Shown here piece after piece: positions 59,342 through 64,000 of a stretch of DNA of 64,000 nucleotides. Numbering within the stretch: the stretch's first letter is position 1; each line of letters starts with the position of its first letter. The stretch comes from Allacma fusca (lineage: Eukaryota > Arthropoda > Collembola > Symphypleona > Sminthuridae), in the NCBI GenBank assembly GCA_947179485.1, contig OX359249.1:53021402-53085401 (forward strand). The letters run 5' to 3'. A model generated the notes under the pieces. It was not told the DNA's origin and made no database searches. It saw nothing but the letters and a program-made list of their open reading frames with translations. Position numbers and translations under genes: made by a program.

Positions 59342-59822
59342 TGCTCCAACTGGGAACGGGTGCTATATTATAAGAAAACAAGGAAAACCAAATAATCCGT
59401 GGATTCACCAAATACAAAATTCTCAAGTCGTCTTGAATTTATTTAAGAGCAAATAAATAACAATCCGATACACAATAGGCGAGAAGGGCGAATAATCACT
59501 CAGATTTTCTTGTCCCATAATAATCCTAGGCACAATTTTCTTAACCAATAAATTTAGGTCGCTAGGACGCTATGAGAACATTACACATACCGATTGCCAA
59601 TCAATACAAATAAGCACTGTCACACGATGAACTTGATGACTCAACAATATCAACATAATTAATAACTTACTGAGCTATTTGGTAATAATAAGAGAACATA
59701 TTAGAAACTATAGTAACACCATACAATTCAATCACCACTCACAATCATACGATTCAAATTCTCCACGATGTGAAGAGTCACGTCGACGTGAGTATAGGTG
59801 GCTACACTCTACAGTTCTAACA
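59342..59822 (-). repeat. 5' LTR of the BEL element
   Basis: 481 bp, from TGTTAGAACTG at 59822 (minus strand) to TTGGAGCA at 59342. The next internal bases on the minus strand (TTTATTGGCGCAGCC, from 59341) would include the primer-binding site; TGGCGCAGCC is the best candidate, but the tRNA was not identified. Confidence 0.9.
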
Positions 59823-60078
59823 ATTTTATTGTATGTATGTATTTATTATTATTATTATTTGCAGGCGCGTAGCCAAGGGGGGGCCAAGGGGGCAATTGCC
59901 CCCCATTCGAAATAAAATTCTCTCAAATCACTCAAAAAGTTAAAAATAAATCAGTCCATACCGAGACATGCAAACCTTTTTAGTGATTTGACAGTAGAAT
60001 TTGTTTTTTGTAAAAACAATCACTTCAAAACTCAACATATGCAGTATTCCATGTAAATATCTGTGTATAAACAGCATA

Positions 60079-60353
60079 ACTCTAGAATCACCCATGAAAT
60101 TTGCAGGTTTCGTGTGAATGACTTATTACCCACGGCTCCTCCCGTCATTAATTGAACCATCCATACGCGCAAAAATCGTATCGCAATGCTTGTTCATTAC
60201 TAGAGCAAATGATTTCGAGATCAATAAATTTCTATCGAAATGGAAAAGCATTTTGATACGATTTTCGCGAGTATGGATGGGTCAACTTTTGACGGGAAGA
60301 AGCCTTGGGTAATAAACCATTTAATAAAGAGACGTTTTGGGTGATTCTAGAGT
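60079..60353. mobile_element. Palindromic inverted-repeat element, 275 bp
   Basis: ACTCTAGAATCACCC (60079) pairs with GGGTGATTCTAGAGT (ending 60353). Inner blocks TTACCCACGGCTCCTCCCGTCA, GAACCATCCATACGCGCAAA and ATCGTATC pair with their complements at 60235-60315. The arms are about 120 bp with mismatches. No gene and no certain target duplication. Confidence 0.7.
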
Positions 60354-61320
60354 ATATTTTTATTGTGTTCATCCTTGCTTAGCGGGTGATTTGAATGCAT
60401 TTCGAAATCCTGATTTCACTTTGACCTTTGCCTCTTCGATTTGACTTCAACCTTCAACGGCAACAAAAGTATGGTAACAGCGGCTTTAAAAATTTTCATA
60501 TTAAAAGCTTTTAGCTTCTGTAACTTACACGCATCGCTTCGAGGGAATTTTTAAGCTGGATAGAATTATTAAATTAGTGAATTGTATTTAATTCTTCATT
60601 GTGAAAAGGTCAAGCACGCCTGATATCCGCAGTTTCTTTTCGAAGCAAAGACGGGTGTCACAGGAACAGTAGGCTAAGCACCAGCTGAAACGATAGAAGC
60701 GAACCCAGGTCTCGAAATTCTCCAAAATCGGATCAAGCCCAATTAAAAATCTGGTCCAAAATTATTCAAATTTGATGGAATCGTAAAACGTGGAGATTTT
60801 TAAAATCTGAAATCCAGTTTGCAAAATTTGATGCGTTTTACATTCGTGAATTTGATTTCCCATAGAATGTGTCAGTTTACATATTGTTACATCCCAATTC
60901 GCACACCTGGAGAACGTGACAAGAGACGGAGGCTACGTGACAAAAGATCGCGTGATGTCACGTTAGCAGAAAATAAAAGACCACGTCCACAGATCTCAAA
61001 AAGGAAGATTTAACCTTTTAGATCATTCAGCAATTCCACTCAGCAGAATCTGAGAGGAGAACGAATAAGGAGTGGAATGTGAAATCCATTAACACCAATC
61101 CAACCTATTGTTATTACAAACAATAATTATGATGATTGTGTTAAATTTTAATTATGTACATACTATGTAAATAGGCTAAGACCAAATCTTTAGGCTAAGT
61201 CAAGCAAGAAGAGACAGGAGTTCTTGGGAGGCACTCGTATGGATCGGATCAAAGCTCGCGTTACGGATCCGTATCCATTACAGCCCCTGCCCAAGGCTTG
61301 AAGATTCACAGCCATGCGGA

Positions 61321-61361
61321 GAATTATATTGGGAAAAGATCCTTGGATCCCAATATAATTC
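61321..61361. repeat. Perfect 14-bp hairpin
   Basis: GAATTATATTGGGA (61321-61334) and TCCCAATATAATTC (61348-61361) are exact reverse complements around a 13-base loop. Function unknown. Confidence 0.6.
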
Positions 61362-61864
61362 ATGGAGACTTCCCATGGAGGAAATTCAACACTGAAGAAT
61401 TATTTTAAGAATCCTTTTATCATTTCAAGTTTATTTTATCTTTGATTTCAATTAGAATAAATTAATACAAGATTATTATTCAGTATAAACTTATTTTTAG
61501 CCAATGATTATTTTATTATCATCAAAAATACTACACTTCATTACTCGACTCGTTCCGAACTTGGGCACGAGATTCAACATCCAATAATCTCGTTACATGC
61601 TGTTTCTGCCAGGCCTCCAATTTTCGGGGAAAATTTGGAGGGTCCCGAACCCTGGGATGAGTCCGAGTCAACAAAATCACAGAGATTTTTGAGACTGAAT
61701 TCAAGACCCATAGTACTATACTATAGTACGGACTACACACAGTATGTACATAAGATCAGCCCACGCTTGAGTTTCAATAGACGAGACTTACAAGCTGGAG
61801 AATTTTGGAAATTTCAACAAAATCCTGTGGACGTAAGAACTTTTTCACGGACAAACTGGGAATA

Positions 61865-62042
61865 CAGTCAACTCTCGCTATAAGGGATGCCCTTATAAGG
61901 GATTTCTCGATATAAAGGATCAGGATTAGCAGTACCGATTCCCATTTACACAATGTATAACACTTTGCTTATAAGGGATTAGTGTTTATAAGGGACAGAT
62001 TTTGCCGGTCCCTTGAGCATCCCTTATAGCGAGAGTTGACTG
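61865..62042. mobile_element. pogo-type MITE, 178 bp
   Basis: CAGTCAACTCTCGCTATAAG plus GGATG is perfectly mirrored at the right end (to 62042), and TA flanks both sides (61863-61864, 62043-62044). The interior has TTATAAGGGA words. The terminus differs from the pogo element at 52343 (CAGTAAAACC), so another transposase should mobilise it. A decayed copy lies at 22927. Confidence 0.92.
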
Positions 62043-62044
62043 TA

Positions 62045-64000
62045 CTCATAGAACCATAGAGTTAACCAGCCAAACGAAATTTTCGAGACAATCCATGGAT
62101 ATTCTCGCGAGTACAATAGATGTTACTTACATAGATCCAGTAAGCAGGATTCAGACTTAGATCATTTTGTGGTTCCTGAATTACAACTTTAAGGAATTAT
62201 TCCACCCGGAATGAGATTTCTGATCAAGATTTCACCCGGAGTGCAGCTAAATGATGTCCATTTCCAACCGGAAATTCTGGAAGGAAGGCGTCAACAAAAG
62301 CTAAGTATCGAATTACAATATTTTTGGGATTAAAAATTTTTTAAGTGCATAAAATACAGGGTATACCGAAAATTTTGCGAGAAATATTTTAGTTTTGGAA
62401 GTCATGACCCAGACTCAGATTTTTTTCATAGGTTTAAATTTTTGAAATTAAATAGGTAGTAACTCCTCTCTAACAATGACGTCATCTTTTCCTATCTTTT
62501 TAGAAATCGGAAGGGCCGAGGCAGTGAGCACCGATATAAAGTGTTTGTGTGTACTGTATATTTTACTTTCCTCAGGCCAATTTTTGGATAAAGGAATAGT
62601 TTAGTGTTTCTCTTTATGTAAGGAAGAATTAACAGACGGAATTGATAGTTTTTCCTGTGGCTTAGAAATAAAGTAACTTTTCTGAGTGAATTTTCGTGAT
62701 GCGTTTAACGCGCGGAAATTTCTTTACAAATCTTTATAAATTATTCTTCACTCAACAGGCGAAGGACAGCTGTTAGAGCATTTGGAACTTTTCCAAAATT
62801 TTAGTTAGGGTTTAGGGGCTGAAATCTAAACTCAATAAGGACTCTATCATTTTTCTTTTACCCTAAACTCTACTCATATCGAGGTACTGATACGGGGTGA
62901 TTCGCAATTTAATGTCGAAGTACTGACATATTAGGACTAAAATTTTACTGAATGAACCGAAGTACTGTGTTCAGGAGGCATTTGTTTATTCTTCGATTTT
63001 GTAAATTTATAATCCGAAGTACGGGATTCCATAAGGTTTTAGAATTCTTTCCAAAGGTTTTCGTAGTTTTAGGGTTGGAAGGGCCGCATATGAGCGCCAA
63101 CATTGTCGTGTTAATTCTAGCGTCTGGTAAGGTATCTCCAGTAGGAACGATTTTCCCTATAGGTAAAAATTAGAAGGAACAATGTTGTGATATAAAGGAA
63201 GTTATTATAGCATATCTTTTAACAATTTTTATTGGAATATCGGATTTTCTGAAACGCCGACAGCAAGCAACAATACGCCTAGATCCTGTTAGAGGTAATT
63301 GTAAAGGCTACAAGTGAGCACAGAATTTTAGGTTTTTGTTTTTGCCCGACCCTAGGCGAGTTGGTAACATAGTTCAATACCCGAAGGTTTGGAGGGCTAG
63401 GAAACTAGCTAGGATAACAGGGGCCGCGGATCCAAGTCACGGAGACGCCTCTTTAAAACCATAACTAACCATGCTAGGTCATGAATGGTATTTATGGGAC
63501 TTTCATTTTTCTATATGTTCTTCTAACATAACCGGTAATTGGTTATATAAGTTAGCCACCACGAAGGAACTCGCAGTAGTAGAAGTGAGTAGGCAAAAAC
63601 AACCACGGAGCTGGTTTAGGGAAAACTTATGACACCACTAATTAGTGACTTTAATTTTTGGGAGATCGCGTATGCTTATAGTCTTTGATAAGAGCAGGCT
63701 TATTTCAAGGAATAGCTTAGGGTTTTAGAACACAATTTTGTCTAAAGGACCTGACAAATTTGGAGCGGATACAGTCCTGATTGAAATAGAGAGATTTCAT
63801 TTTAGGAGTATTAGGGACAACTTAGGCTACATCCAATCAAGTGACTGGAGAAGGTGTAGATAGAGTTTAAGGATAAAAAGGACTTAGGATTAAAATAGAG
63901 TTTCAGCAAATGTTAGGTTAAATAAAGGTAATTTAGAGTAGGTATATCCTTCGCTGGGTTATGCGTAGGGATACCACAACACGGTTTGAGTTCATGTAAA
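62045..64000. other. Unassigned DNA
   Basis: A plus-strand region at 62060-62330 reads partly open (YNRCYLHRSSKQDSDLDHFV, then a stop, IPPGMRFLIKISPGVQ), but without any family match. TACAGGGTATACCGAAAATT at 62356 resembles a mariner-type terminus with no partner. An open frame of 73 codons at 62952-63173 is probably chance. Confidence 0.35.

Larger units (their letters stand above)
52243..59822 (-). mobile_element. BEL/Pao LTR retrotransposon, integrase-deleted, with nested pogo
   Basis: Two LTRs of 481 bp each (after removing the pogo insertion and one TA) flank a minus-strand Gag-PR-RT-RH-C-terminal region. The domain order and the Gag/protease families (DUF1759, DUF1758) and C-terminal DUF5641 are typical of BEL/Pao. 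LTRs start TGTTAG/TGTAAG and end GGAACA/GGAGCA in element orientation. The two LTRs differ at about four positions, so the insertion is young. No perfect 5-bp target duplication is seen (ATATT left, ATTTT right). It lies directly upstream of a CACTA-like exon. Confidence 0.92.
59823..61864. other. Repeat-rich flank right of the BEL element
   Basis: A (TATG)n/(TTA)n patch lies at 59828-59865. CAGGCGCGTAGCCAAGGGGGG (59863) looks like a transposon terminus, with no partner. The inverted repeat at 60079-60353 and the hairpin at 61321-61361 are listed separately. Open frames at 60819-61013 (basic tail), 61531-61740 (minus) and 61635-61883 match no family. Upstream exons of the CACTA-like transposase should lie here, but none is recognisable. 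Confidence 0.35.

Noticed and set aside
62356..62400. TACAGGGTATACC as a mariner-type left end
   Set aside because: No reverse-complement partner downstream; too short to call.
1..64000. CRISPR arrays, bacterial operons, rRNA and tRNA genes
   Set aside because: No regular spacer-repeat arrays, no ribosome-binding-site-led gene clusters, and no cloverleaf or rRNA segments were seen; the tandem arrays here are transposon-associated.

Overview
The window is AT-rich animal nuclear DNA, most probably from an arthropod. A springtail or similar genome is my inference; no sequence here settles it. The evidence is two spliced host-type genes, no bacterial gene organisation, and a typical metazoan repeat load: hAT, pogo, Tc1, Penelope-like (PLE), BEL/Pao, Ty3/gypsy and several LINE lineages.

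Host genes lie only between 6.5 and 14.3 kb and converge tail to tail. The plus-strand gene (6537-11340) encodes a secreted protein with a beta/gamma-crystallin-like segment followed by a segment with two QxW motifs like those of ricin-type beta-trefoils. Its six exons join in phase, and the last exon (11262-11340) lies beyond a 3.6 kb intron filled with transposons. The minus-strand gene (11905-14288 and probably beyond) encodes a long low-complexity N-terminal region and a C-terminal MIF4G-type domain, closest in style to CTIF/MIF4GD translation-initiation adaptors.

The rest is mobile DNA. At 1-2990 is a decayed L1-like LINE split by a hAT-type element. From 7.7 to 24.1 kb there are six more non-autonomous elements with 11-15 bp terminal inverted repeats and 8-bp target duplications (hAT-type), most carrying their own short motif amplified near the ends. 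From 24 to 36 kb there are only inverted-repeat elements, tandem arrays and unassignable AT-rich DNA. At 36.8-41.4 kb is a broken Ty3/gypsy copy lacking the catalytic part of its reverse transcriptase. From 42 to 49.3 kb there are LINE, Tc1 and two PLE remnants. At 49.9-52.2 kb (minus) is the decayed end of a CACTA-like element with a Transposase_21-type protein. At 52,243-59,822 is a young BEL/Pao retrotransposon (minus strand) with two 481-bp LTRs about 1 percent different. It lacks its integrase core, and its left LTR is split by a 2209-bp pogo/Tigger transposon whose transposase has two introns and a single internal stop. From 59.8 to 64 kb lie an inverted-repeat element, a 178-bp pogo-type MITE and unassigned sequence.

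The order of events can be read from the nesting: CACTA-like element, then BEL insertion beside it, then pogo insertion into the BEL LTR. Likewise hAT went into the LINE, and one hAT-type element into another inside the host intron. I saw no new gene system. The most unusual pattern is the repeated architecture of the hAT-type elements with element-specific subterminal motif arrays.
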